Positions 43,905 to 51,945 of a stretch of 64,000 bases of DNA are shown in pieces. Below the pieces are notes generated by a model. It was not told the DNA's origin, did no database searches, and saw only the letters and a program-made list of their open reading frames with translations. Both the position numbers and the translations under genes were made by a program. The stretch is from Pararhodonellum marinum. GTDB lineage: Bacteria > Bacteroidota > Bacteroidia > Cytophagales > Cyclobacteriaceae. The DNA is taken from assembly GCF_015354735.1 (NCBI RefSeq), contig NZ_JACEFJ010000002.1, positions 124,001 through 188,000 of the forward strand, written 5' to 3'. Each line of letters opens with the position of its first letter. Positions within the stretch are counted from its first letter, which is position 1.

Positions 43905-45320
43905 ATGGCAAAGTCAAACCCTGGTCAGTACTCAAAGCCGGGCGTCTATGTAGAGGAGTTATCTGTTCTGCCGCCCACCGTCCCCCAAGCCGAAACCGCC
44001 CTTCCTGCTTTTCTCGGCTATACCCAGATGGCAGGTGAAAATGCAGGCATCAACCTGCAGGGCGTTCCCAGACGGATTTCGTCCATGGGGGAATATGAAA
44101 ATTATTTTGGGACGGCTGCCAAAGAAAAGGGGATACAGCTGAACTTACAGCAATCTGCCACAGGAACTCCTACTGGCCCCATTCAGGCTACCATTCATGA
44201 TCCCAACCCAAAGTTGCTTTACTACAGCCTTCAGGCTTTTTTTGAAAATGGCGGTAGCAGTTGTTTTGTGATTTCCCTGGGCGATTTGGACCAAGAGCCC
44301 CAGCTTAAGGATTATCAGGATGGTTTACTTGCCAGCACCAAAGAAGCACGCATTACCCTGCTTTGCTTTCCGGATGCCGTGAGGCTCTTGGGTGAGAAGG
44401 ACTACTACCAGCTGATGGGTGAAGCCATGCTGCAGTGCAGCCAATTGCGCAGCCGATTTCTTCTGGTTGACCTGCAAAGTCCAAAGGCTGATCATCATGA
44501 GACGCTTAACCAGTTCAGAAATGGGCTGAGCCAAGAAGAAGGTCTGGGATTTGCCGCTGCTTATTATCCGGATGTCATCAGCCGGCTGGATTATGCTTTT
44601 GAACCCGAGGAGGTGACGGTAAACCTTGTGGATCCTACAGGTAGGTCCAATCCGCAAACCATAAGCCTGAAAGAGCTAAAAGACATCAACAATGCCTTGT
44701 ATTTCCAATGTCTCAGCGAAATCCAAAGCACCCTAAAACCTGTATTGCCCCCATCCCCATTTATAGCAGGCATTTATGCCCGGGTGGATGGTTCCCGCGG
44801 CGTATGGAAAGCCCCGGCCAATGTGGCCTTACAGACCGCTCAGGCTTTGAAGGCCAACATCACCCAGCGGGAACAGGAACAATTCAATGTGGATACCGTC
44901 GGGGGGAAGTCGGTCAATGTCATCCGGCAATTTCCGGGAAGGGGCATTTTGGTATGGGGAGCACGCACTTTGGCCGGCAATGACAATGAATGGCGCTATG
45001 TTCCGGTCAGGCGATTTATGATCATGGTAGAAAGTTCGCTGAGGGAACCCTTGGAAAGGATGGGTTTTGAACCCAATGAGGCCAAAACCTGGATAAGAGC
45101 CAAGGCCATGACAGAAAACTTCTTCATGCAGCTTTGGAGGAGCGGGGCACTTCAAGGCCAAAGCCCGGACGAAGCCTTTTTTGTCAAATGCGGATTGGGG
45201 GAAACCATGACCCAAAATGACTTTTGGGAAGGGCGAATGATCCTGGAGATGGGATTGGCTGTTGTCAAGCCAGCTGAGTTTTTGATTCTACGACTAACCC
45301 AAAAAATGAAAGCACCATAA
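43905..45320 (+). CDS. Contractile injection system sheath protein (Afp2/3/4-like)
   Basis: The 471-residue protein opens with 'YSKPGVYVEELSVLPPT' and closes with the C-terminal sheath segments 'NVIRQFPGRGILVWGARTLAGNDNEWRYVPVRRFMIMVE' and 'TENFFMQLWRSGALQGQSPDEAFFVKCG' (in pieces), typical of phage-tail-type contractile sheaths. It polymerises around the tube and contracts on firing. It starts a plus-strand cassette; the ATPase starts 4 nt after its stop. Confidence 0.93.
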   Translation: MAKSNPGQYSKPGVYVEELSVLPPTVPQAETALPAFLGYTQMAGENAGINLQGVPRRISSMGEYENYFGTAAKEKGIQLNLQQSATGTPTGPIQATIHDPNPKLLYYSLQAFFENGGSSCFVISLGDLDQEPQLKDYQDGLLASTKEARITLLCFPDAVRLLGEKDYYQLMGEAMLQCSQLRSRFLLVDLQSPKADHHETLNQFRNGLSQEEGLGFAAAYYPDVISRLDYAFEPEEVTVNLVDPTGRSNPQTISLKELKDINNALYFQCLSEIQSTLKPVLPPSPFIAGIYARVDGSRGVWKAPANVALQTAQALKANITQREQEQFNVDTVGGKSVNVIRQFPGRGILVWGARTLAGNDNEWRYVPVRRFMIMVESSLREPLERMGFEPNEAKTWIRAKAMTENFFMQLWRSGALQGQSPDEAFFVKCGLGETMTQNDFWEGRMILEMGLAVVKPAEFLILRLTQKMKAP

Positions 45321-45323
45321 ACC

Positions 45324-46097
45324 ATGTCAATCAACGGAATCAAACCCATTAGCACATCTTCCAAATGGGAGGATTTGGTCCTTCCAGGAATCGTTCTGAA
45401 ACAGGTTCGGGAATTGGAGACCCTCATGTCCAAAGGGCCGGGTTTTCCAGAAGATGCTTCCTTGACCAAAGGAACCCGAAGCATTTTATTCCATGGGCCT
45501 TCGGGCACCGGAAAAACTTTTACGGCTACTCTTCTGGGAAAGAGCGCCAACAAGGATATCTACAGGGTCAAGTTGTCCAAAGTGGTCTCCAAGTATATCG
45601 GGGAGACCGAAAAGAACCTCTCGAAAATCTTTGAAAAAGCGAGGGATGGGGATGCCATCCTGTTTTTTGATGAGGCGGATGCGCTGTTTGGAAAAAGAAC
45701 GGAAGTCAAGGACGCGCATGACCGCTATGCCAATCAAGAGGTTTCGTATCTGCTCCAGCAGGTGGAACAACATCCCGGATGGGTGATCTTTGCGGCCCAA
45801 ACCAAAAACAACCTCGACGCTGCCTTTTTGCGGAGAATGGGGTTTGTTATTGCATTTCCGCCCCCCAAAGCCAAGGAGCGGTTTGAGATTTGGCGCAAAA
45901 ATTTCCCCAAACAACTGGAGTTGGATCCCAAAACGGATTTGCGTCAGATTGCCGATCAATATGAGCTTAAGCCTGGCACAATCGTGGCTGCCTTGCAACA
46001 AGCGAGCCTCAAAGCTTTTGTTCAAGGCGAGCATACCCTCCATAAGCAGGAACTGGAAGCTGCCATAGCTTTGGCGGTACAGAAAGACAAAAAATAA
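45324..46097 (+). CDS. AAA+ ATPase of the injection system (Afp15-like, short)
   Basis: Walker A 'GPSGTGKT' near residue 58 and Walker B 'ILFFDEADALFG' near 113, with 'RTEVKDAHDRYANQEVSYLLQQVE', 'FAAQTKNNLDAAFLRRMGFVIAFPPP' (sensor and arginine-finger region), match the ATPases of eCIS clusters (Afp15). At 257 residues it is about one AAA+ module, shorter than many. It may act in assembly or recycling of the sheath. It overlaps nothing and is 34 nt before the amidase gene. Confidence 0.9.
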   Translation: MSINGIKPISTSSKWEDLVLPGIVLKQVRELETLMSKGPGFPEDASLTKGTRSILFHGPSGTGKTFTATLLGKSANKDIYRVKLSKVVSKYIGETEKNLSKIFEKARDGDAILFFDEADALFGKRTEVKDAHDRYANQEVSYLLQQVEQHPGWVIFAAQTKNNLDAAFLRRMGFVIAFPPPKAKERFEIWRKNFPKQLELDPKTDLRQIADQYELKPGTIVAALQQASLKAFVQGEHTLHKQELEAAIALAVQKDKK

Positions 46098-46131
46098 TTT
46101 TAACCATCCTCCAAAACTTAACCTCCAACTA

Positions 46132-47121
46132 ATGGAAAGCAAATACGGATTTACCAAAATGAGCCTGGAGGAGTTTATCTCCTGGATAAGTGTACAGCGG
46201 TTGGCCAGAACCATCCTGAATGTGCAGCAACACCATACCTGGATTCCAAGCTATGCCCATTTCGATGGAAAGAACCACTTTGATCGGCAATTGGCCATGA
46301 AAAACCACCATGTGGGCATGAATGGATGGGCAGACATCGGGCAACACTTTACCATTTTTCCAGATGGCAGCATCCTGACTGGTCGCTCCATGGAGCGGGT
46401 GCCCGCCTGCATCACCGGTCAGAATGCTTTCTCCATCTGCATAGAAAACCTGGGCAATTTTGATACAGATGGGGATACCATGACGCTTGAACAAAGGGAG
46501 AGCATCATCCAAGTGACCGCTGCCCTCTGTAAGAAATTCAACCTTCAGGTCAACACCAACTGCATCCTCTACCACCATTGGTTTCAGCTGGGGACAGGGG
46601 TTCGGAACAATGGGGCAGGTGGCAACAAATCCTGTCCTGGTACCGCATTTTTTGGGGGGAACAAGGTAGCGGACTGTGAGGAGTACTTTTTACCATTTGT
46701 CAGGAAAGCCCTGGGTGGAAATCCCCTTAAAACGGAGAATCCGGAACTCAGCAAACACCTCATTGTCACCAATGACCGGCTGTTCATCCGCCAAGGTCCC
46801 AGTGGTCAGGAGGCACTGGCCCAAGATCGGGATCCAGCACTTCTGGGTGCCATCCTTCGGGTGTATGGGGAAAAGGATGGCTGGTATAAAATCTCCAACA
46901 GCCAAAGCCATTGGGTTTTTGGCAGACATACCCAGGAAGTAATCCGGGCGGCTGTGAATGCCAATACTTTAAATGTACGCAGTGGACCCAGTACCTCCTT
47001 CCCCAAAATTGGCGCTGTAGCGAAAGGGGAAGAAGTCTTTTTGGTGAATGAAAAAAAAGGATGGTGCCAAATCAGCCTGGATGAAAAATGGGTAAGTAAG
47101 CAGTTTTTGGATATCAACTGA
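46132..47121 (+). CDS. N-acetylmuramoyl-L-alanine amidase with two SH3b domains
   Basis: Residues ~20-190 form an Amidase_2 (peptidoglycan-recognition-type) domain: 'QQHHTW' and 'YHHWF' His ligands and 'SCPGTAF' Cys ligand of the zinc site. Two SH3b modules follow (about 205-265 and 275-329, 'VNANTLNVRSGPSTSFPKIGAV'). No signal peptide is seen, consistent with transport as a cargo or structural lysin of the injection particle. It is third in the sheath-ATPase-amidase cassette. Confidence 0.88.
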   Translation: MESKYGFTKMSLEEFISWISVQRLARTILNVQQHHTWIPSYAHFDGKNHFDRQLAMKNHHVGMNGWADIGQHFTIFPDGSILTGRSMERVPACITGQNAFSICIENLGNFDTDGDTMTLEQRESIIQVTAALCKKFNLQVNTNCILYHHWFQLGTGVRNNGAGGNKSCPGTAFFGGNKVADCEEYFLPFVRKALGGNPLKTENPELSKHLIVTNDRLFIRQGPSGQEALAQDRDPALLGAILRVYGEKDGWYKISNSQSHWVFGRHTQEVIRAAVNANTLNVRSGPSTSFPKIGAVAKGEEVFLVNEKKGWCQISLDEKWVSKQFLDIN

Positions 47122-47144
47122 AGCGGATGGCTGCTGCATTCCCT

Positions 47145-47655
47145 GCCCAGAATTCAACCCCTCTCGGGGTTGGGGGACGGGGAGTTGAAGTGGCAAATCC
47201 ACCGGATTTCATCCGGGGTTAATACCCCTAAAGGGGATTGAATCTTCCTGGCAGACATGCAAGCCTTGGGGATTTGTGGAAAAGGATCGATTCTTATTGA
47301 GATAGCGGTTGATGTCTAAAAGAATTCAACCCCTCTCGGGGTTGGGGATGGTGTGTTGGAGTGGCAAACCCACCGGATTTCATCCGGGGTTAATACCCCT
47401 GAAGGGGATTTAATCTCTACCTGGCCGACAGACAGGCCTCCGGGATTTTTCCGGTAAACTGACCGATTTTAGATATTATTCCAGTTAATACCAAAATAAT
47501 GCCTAAGGAATTAGCCTTAAGGCAGAAAAACCCCATTAATCCCGAAGGCCCGTCTGCCTTCAGGGCAGGGATTTAATACCATGTTATTAGCCCTGGATGC
47601 AATCCGGTGAATAAAAGATTACAAAGATCATACAACCCCGGAGGGGTTGAATACC
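47145..47655. repeat. Palindromic repeats with CCCCTxxxAGGGG cores
   Basis: Two near-identical ~100-bp copies (about 47147-47250 and 47320-47420) contain 'CAACCCCTCTCGGGGTTGGG', 'CCACCGGATTTCATCCGGGG' and 'AATACCCCT-AAAGGGGATT'-type hairpins. A third fragment 'CCCCGGAGGGGTTGAA' lies near 47636. They fill the gap between the amidase and the next gene. No coding frame is supported. Confidence 0.85.
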
Positions 47656-47852
47656 TATCCCGCAGCAATCTCCCACCTATCTTGCCTCAAAATACTCCGG
47701 GTATTGCATCCTCCAAGAAATCCACAATCACACCTGGAATTCTATCCAGAAAACAAATGCCTATTGGGCATGAATTTAAATCACCCACCCCAAAACCCCT
47801 TCACTTTGGCAGGGATTTTGAAAAGATGGGGCAAACCAACTTATTTAAAATC
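47656..47852. other. Leader before the small outer-membrane protein
   Basis: This stretch continues an open frame upstream of the real gene start, but the translation is not protein-like and the frame reaches the hairpin repeats, so it is treated as leader. No separate feature is seen. Confidence 0.5.
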
Positions 47853-48269
47853 ATGAAAAAACTGACTTTATTGACCCTGACCTTGTTTTTTGGTTGGGTG
47901 GCGGTGGCCCATGCACAGGTAAGTGCGGGTGTGTACCGCTTGAGCTCCCATACTTTTGCCGCCATTGGATCCGATCCAGATCAGAAAATGTTTGGAGAAG
48001 GCCGGGTATCCACCGGAAGTAACATCGGAATTGAAGGCACCTTTGGGTACAATTTTATCCAAAGGGATGAGGTGAATTTCTATTCAGGGTTCCATTTGGG
48101 CACCCGGTCAGAGGAAAGCCTATACCTGGGTATTCCATTGGGCCTGTTTATCAAACCTTTTTCAGAAAGCAGAAACTTCGGTTTTCTATTGGAGGCCAGT
48201 CCCATTTTCCCTACAGAAAGCAGTGCCTATTTCCGTGCGGGCATCGGCATCAAATACGTTTTTAGGTAA
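47853..48269 (+). CDS. Small outer-membrane-type protein
   Basis: Start at 47853 gives 138 residues with a signal peptide ('LTLLTLTLFFGWVAVAHAQ'). The mature part alternates short polar and aromatic strands ('GVYRLSSHTFAAIG', 'FGYNFIQRDEVNFYSGFHLG', 'GIPLGLFIKP') and ends in an Arg/Phe ('YVFR'), like a small beta-barrel protein. The open frame to 47607 lacks a sensible start and would cover a repeat. Function unknown. Confidence 0.72.
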   Translation: MKKLTLLTLTLFFGWVAVAHAQVSAGVYRLSSHTFAAIGSDPDQKMFGEGRVSTGSNIGIEGTFGYNFIQRDEVNFYSGFHLGTRSEESLYLGIPLGLFIKPFSESRNFGFLLEASPIFPTESSAYFRAGIGIKYVFR

Positions 48270-48323
48270 AGAAGGCTGTTATCTCAAAGATCCATTCCTT
48301 TTTATATCCAAAAATAAAAGAGG

Positions 48324-48383
48324 TGTGCTCCAATGCCCATGTAGTTAAAAAATTGACACCTTGGATTGGAGCACATTTCTTTT
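48324..48383. terminator. Inverted repeat between convergent genes, probable terminator
   Basis: TGTGCTCCAAT (48324-48334) and ATTGGAGCACA (48365-48375) are exact complements across a 30-nt spacer, followed by TTTCTTTT on the plus strand. AGGTGT and ACACCT at its edges could also pair, exclusively of the longer stem. It lies between two convergent stop codons, so it may terminate the plus-strand gene. Confidence 0.5.
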
Positions 48384-48392
48384 GAAGCTTCT

Positions 48393-49475
48393 TTAATCTA
48401 CCAGCCAGATAAAATCCCCATAGCCTTCCTTTTCCATGTCTGCCTTGGCCACAAAGCGCATCGCGGCGGAATTCATGCAATACCTGAGTCTTGTAGGGGG
48501 TGGGCCATCATTGAATACATGGCCCAAGTGGGAATCTCCCAATTTGCTTCTGACCTCCACACGCACCATGCCGTAGGCGGTGTCTGTGGGCTTATCCAAA
48601 AGTCGGGCATCGATGGGTTTTACAAAACTGGGCCAACCGGAATTGGATTCATACTTGTCTTTGGAACTGAACAGAGGCGCTCCGGAAATGATGCAGACAT
48701 AAATCCCCGCATTTTTATTGCCGTTGTATTTATTGTCAAAGGCCCTTTCGGTAGCCTCTTCCATGGTCACTTGGTATTGCAGGCTGGTCAGGGATTTTTT
48801 GATCTCCGCCTGAGAAGGTTTTTTGTATTTTGCAGCACTGAGTTCAGGCCAGTGATCCGCGATAAACTTATCCCTGCCTGACCCTCTTCGGTAGGCTTTG
48901 TAGTCAGCAGGTTTCTTTTTGTAATAATCCTGGTGGTAGGCTTCTGCCTCATAGAAATTGGTGAATTTGACAATGGGGGTCACTATCTTTTTGTCAAACC
49001 TGCCGGATTTGTCCAGGCGTGCTTTTGAGGTTTCTGCCACTTCTTTTTGGGTATTGGAATGGAAGAAAACGGCAGATTGGTACTGAGTCCCTCGGTCATA
49101 GAAAGATCCTCCCGCATCTGTGGGGTCAAACTGTTGCCAAAAGATATCTACCAGTTCGGAATAACTGATGATATCCGGATCGAAAGTAATCTGCACGGAT
49201 TCTTTGTGGGAGGTTTGTCCGGAAGAAACCTGGGCATAGGTTGGGTTTTTCTCTTTCCCACCTGCGTAGCCGGAAATCACGGAAAGCACACCATCAATCC
49301 CTTCAAATGGCGCTTCTATGCACCAAAAACAGCCTCCGGCAAAAGTGGCCAGTTCTTTTTTACCTGGATAGTTTTCCAAATCTATGGGCTTCTCTTCTCC
49401 ACTTTGGATTTTTGCTTCTGAACAGGCATTTAACAAAAGGCACATGCTCAAGGTAGCGATCAATACTTTATACAT
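48393..49475 (-). CDS. msrAB: Peptide methionine sulfoxide reductase MsrA-MsrB fusion, lipoprotein
   Basis: A lipobox ('LLLNACSEAK') leads to an MsrA domain ('FAGGCFWCIEAPFEG', catalytic Cys in GCFWC) and, from about residue 235, an MsrB domain with 'GWPSFVKPI' and the catalytic 'RYCMNSAAMRF'. The usual paired zinc cysteines of MsrB are replaced ('YVCIISGAPLF' has one), so it is a zinc-free type. It repairs both methionine sulfoxide isomers, here in the periplasm. Monocistronic. Confidence 0.92.
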   Translation of the reverse strand: MYKVLIATLSMCLLLNACSEAKIQSGEEKPIDLENYPGKKELATFAGGCFWCIEAPFEGIDGVLSVISGYAGGKEKNPTYAQVSSGQTSHKESVQITFDPDIISYSELVDIFWQQFDPTDAGGSFYDRGTQYQSAVFFHSNTQKEVAETSKARLDKSGRFDKKIVTPIVKFTNFYEAEAYHQDYYKKKPADYKAYRRGSGRDKFIADHWPELSAAKYKKPSQAEIKKSLTSLQYQVTMEEATERAFDNKYNGNKNAGIYVCIISGAPLFSSKDKYESNSGWPSFVKPIDARLLDKPTDTAYGMVRVEVRSKLGDSHLGHVFNDGPPPTRLRYCMNSAAMRFVAKADMEKEGYGDFIWLVD

Positions 49476-49721
49476 TTTAATCTAATTTTTTATGGTCAAA
49501 AACACTTGAAGGCAGCTTGGATCGGTAGATACGGAAATATCCATCAATTGGATGAAAGCCTTACCATGAAACATAACCACAAATTCCAGAAAAAAGTTAA
49601 GCTAAATCCAACGATTAAACTGTCTTCTAACTTGCAAACGGTTAAAAATTGTGAATTTTTTACTACAAAACGATTTGATGTCCCTTGATTCAATTAAAAT
49701 GGGGCAACTGGGAAAAGGGCA

Positions 49722-49755
49722 TAAAAAAAGTCATGAAAGAAACTCTCATGACTTT
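49722..49755 (-). terminator. Intrinsic terminator of the tRNA-like pair (minus strand)
   Basis: In the minus-strand direction AAAGTCATGA and TCATGACTTT pair around a short loop, followed by a run of T residues. It lies about 31 nt after the end of the first tRNA-like gene, which supports transcription of the pair towards it. Confidence 0.8.
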
Positions 49756-49786
49756 AGTCAATTAACAATAAACCCAAAATAACCTG

Positions 49787-49910
49787 CTGTAGGAGAAGGA
49801 CTCGAACCTCCACGGGGCAGTTAGGCAAAACACGAGCTCGATATTTGCTTTATGCTGAGATCCCCACCCCCGAGACAGGAGGGCTTGTCTGCCAATTTCA
49901 ACATCCTACA
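49787..49910 (-). tRNA. Unusual Leu-like tRNA gene, GUC in anticodon position, 55-nt variable region (copy 1)
   Basis: Read on the minus strand: a 7-bp acceptor TGTAGGA/TCCTACA, TG at 8-9, a 3-bp D-stem TTG/CAA with the Leu-like loop 'AAATTGGCAGA', anticodon stem CCCTC/GGGGG with loop CTGTCTC (GTC at 49874-49876), and a T-arm GGAGG-TTCGAGT-CCTTC. The variable region is 55 nt (49812-49866), with a GGGG/CCCC outer stem and an inner GCAAA/TTTGC stem around CGAGCTCG. The discriminator is G; CCA is not encoded (CAG instead). U37 instead of a purine is also atypical. It may be charged as Leu or Ser (long arm), which the GUC triplet (Asp codons) contradicts. Confidence 0.75.
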
Positions 49911-49921
49911 GTATAAAATAC

Positions 49922-50048
49922 TGGCTGAAGGGGAAGGATTCGAACCTCCACAGGGTAGTTAGGCAAAACACGAGCTCGATATTTGCTTTTTACTTGGATC
50001 CCTACCCCCGAGACAGGAGGGCATGTCTGCCAGTTTCATCACCCTACA
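49922..50048 (-). tRNA. Unusual Leu-like tRNA gene, GUC in anticodon position, long variable region (copy 2), CCA-encoding
   Basis: It is a tandem paralogue of copy 1, 11 nt apart, on the same strand. The acceptor is TGTAGGG/CCCTTCA (one T-T mismatch), the D-stem ATG/CAT, and the variable outer stem AGGG/CCCT, each changed in both strands against copy 1 (compensatory). The anticodon stem and loop (CTGTCTC; GTC at 50012-50014), the inner variable segment and the T-arm (loop TTCGAAT) match copy 1. The discriminator is G, followed by an encoded CCA. A TAACTTTG promoter-like element (50082-50089, minus strand) lies about 33 nt upstream. Confidence 0.75.
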
Positions 50049-50192
50049 GTATAAAAGACCATTTGCCTTTGTTTGATGTTTCAAAGTTAATAAAAGTATC
50101 TATTCATTAAAATATTTTTAAATAAATAAAGTAAAATATACATTATATTTAATTATCAATTCATTTTTTTACATTATGCGAAATTTACATCT

Positions 50193-50330
50193 TTATTTTT
50201 TGTTCCCTGTTGAGGATTTTTCAACGGCATATTCCTGCAAAGCACGCCAATAGGGTACCACATTTTGCTGTTTTGTAAGTTGCTTTGGCCTAGAATCATG
50301 ATATCGTCCTCTATTCCACAAAAAATCCAT
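50193..50330 (-). CDS. Possible small 45-residue protein or gene remnant
   Basis: From the ATG at 50330, the frame gives 45 residues rich in aromatic and basic residues ('FLWNRGRYHDSRPKQLTKQ', 'VVPYWRALQEYAVEK'). The frame stays open upstream with protein-like sequence ('PFASWIVRKDP') for 16 residues to a stop, so it may be the end of a broken gene or use another start. Codon use looks like coding DNA. I do not recognise it. Confidence 0.35.
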   Translation of the reverse strand: MDFLWNRGRYHDSRPKQLTKQQNVVPYWRALQEYAVEKSSTGNKK

Positions 50331-50410
50331 TGGATCTTTACGTACAATCCAGCTTGCAAAAGGGGGAATAGATGGTTACCTTAAAAGCTGTTTAAAAACA
50401 AAAAAGACCC

Positions 50411-51943
50411 ATGAAGCTCGCCGCCATAGACATTGGAACCAATTCCATTCACATGATCATCGTTCATGCCAGTTCAAAAAACCAGTTTGAGGTGCTGATG
50501 CAGGAAAAGGAAATGGTAAAACTGGGCGTAGGGGTATTTGCCACCAACATGTTGAGCGAAAAGGCCTTCCACTATGGAATCGACACCATCAAACGCTATG
50601 TCAACCTCGCCGATCAATTTGGGGTGGAACACATCATCACCTCCGCAACCAGTGCCACTAGGGAGGCAAAAAACGGACGGGAATTTTTGGATCAAGTCAT
50701 CGCAGAGGCCGGACTTTCCCCTCAACTGATCTCAGGTAAGGAAGAAGCCCGTTTGATATTTTTGGCGGTGCGCAAAAACATAGAACTGAATGGAGAAAAA
50801 GCACTTGTGCTGGACATTGGTGGTGGCAGTACGGAAGCTGTGGTAGGCAATCACCAAAAAATCCTGTTTGGCAACAGCATGAGATTGGGCGTGTTGAGAC
50901 TTTTGGATTGGGTAGGATACGATGGACCTTTAGAAGAAAAAGCGCAGGAGGACATCCGAAAATACATCCGCAAAAAGGCTGAGAAAATCATGTCGGAAGC
51001 TACATCCCATGGCTTTTCCAAAGTAATAGGCACCTCCGGAACCATCCGGTCCCTAGGGGAGGCCTGTCTGACCAAAGGGGCCAATCCCAATCCCGGTGAC
51101 GTGAATATGGAGGTGGTCAAAACCAAGGATCTGGAAAAACTGGTGAATAAACTGCTTCAGGTAGAAAAAGAAAAAAGATCCGATATTCCCGGCATCAGCA
51201 GCAACCGGGTCGAGGCCATTCACCTGGGTGGATTGCTTTTGGTAGAATTACTGCATATGGCAGGAGCGGAAGAAATCATGCTTTCTGATTCCAGCTTACG
51301 GGAGGGCATGATCATCGACTACTTGGAAAAAAATGCCCAGTTCCTGATCGAAGAACCCATCGGAAACAGCGTCAGGGAAAGAAGCAGCCTGCTCCTGGCA
51401 AAACGCTACGAAGTCAACCTCGATGAAAAAAGGCATGTATCCGGACTTGCCCTGCAACTTTTTGATCAGCTCAAGGATTTGCACCATGGCGCAGCCCATG
51501 AAAGGGATATTTTACAACAAGCCTGCATGATTTATGATGTAGGCCTATTTATCAAATTCCAAGATTACCACAAACATTCCCGTTATATCATTACCAACAG
51601 TGGTCTTAGGGGTTTCAATAACGAAGAAATCCTTCTTCTAGGCCACATGGCACGCTATCACCGAAAAGGCAGCCCCTCCAAAAAGCAGAAAAAGTACCGC
51701 CAACTGGATAAAAAACAAAGGAAAAACCTCAGATTGCTCGCAGGCATTTTGCGCATTGCAGTAGGCTTGGATAAAACCAAGAACCAATGGGTGCAGAATG
51801 TTTACTGTATACCTGAAGAGAAAAGCTTGACCATAAAGGTGTTTGGTGAGGAAAACATGACCTTGGAAATCTGGGAAGCCCAGCGCTATTCCGACACCCT
51901 GGCCAAATACCTGGGTTTAAAAATAAAAATCTTAGAGGGTTAA
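50411..51943 (+). CDS. Ppx/GppA family phosphatase
   Basis: The 510-residue protein has the ASKHA fold pattern: 'LAAIDIGTNSIHMIIVHA' (phosphate-1), 'ITSATSATREAKNG', 'LVLDIGGGSTEAVVGN' (phosphate-2), 'VIGTSGTIRSLGEACL' and 'GGLLLVELLHMAGA', then an HD-like C-terminal domain ('MARYHRKGSPSKKQKKYRQL'). Such enzymes hydrolyse polyphosphate or pppGpp; which one cannot be told. It stands alone, just right of the tRNA-like genes. Confidence 0.92.
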   Translation: MKLAAIDIGTNSIHMIIVHASSKNQFEVLMQEKEMVKLGVGVFATNMLSEKAFHYGIDTIKRYVNLADQFGVEHIITSATSATREAKNGREFLDQVIAEAGLSPQLISGKEEARLIFLAVRKNIELNGEKALVLDIGGGSTEAVVGNHQKILFGNSMRLGVLRLLDWVGYDGPLEEKAQEDIRKYIRKKAEKIMSEATSHGFSKVIGTSGTIRSLGEACLTKGANPNPGDVNMEVVKTKDLEKLVNKLLQVEKEKRSDIPGISSNRVEAIHLGGLLLVELLHMAGAEEIMLSDSSLREGMIIDYLEKNAQFLIEEPIGNSVRERSSLLLAKRYEVNLDEKRHVSGLALQLFDQLKDLHHGAAHERDILQQACMIYDVGLFIKFQDYHKHSRYIITNSGLRGFNNEEILLLGHMARYHRKGSPSKKQKKYRQLDKKQRKNLRLLAGILRIAVGLDKTKNQWVQNVYCIPEEKSLTIKVFGEENMTLEIWEAQRYSDTLAKYLGLKIKILEG

Positions 51944-51945
51944 GT

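Noticed and set aside
45486-46214. 242-residue minus-strand frame opposite the AAA+ gene
   Set aside because: It is antisense to a well-supported ATPase with Walker motifs; low-complexity composition shows it is a shadow.
47607-47852. Longer frame upstream of the small outer-membrane protein
   Set aside because: It starts in palindromic repeats and its translation lacks protein character; the signal peptide begins at 47853.
49787-50048. tmRNA or group I intron in a tRNA
   Set aside because: There is no tag-peptide frame and no intron core; the extra length is in the variable region with tRNA-like stems intact.
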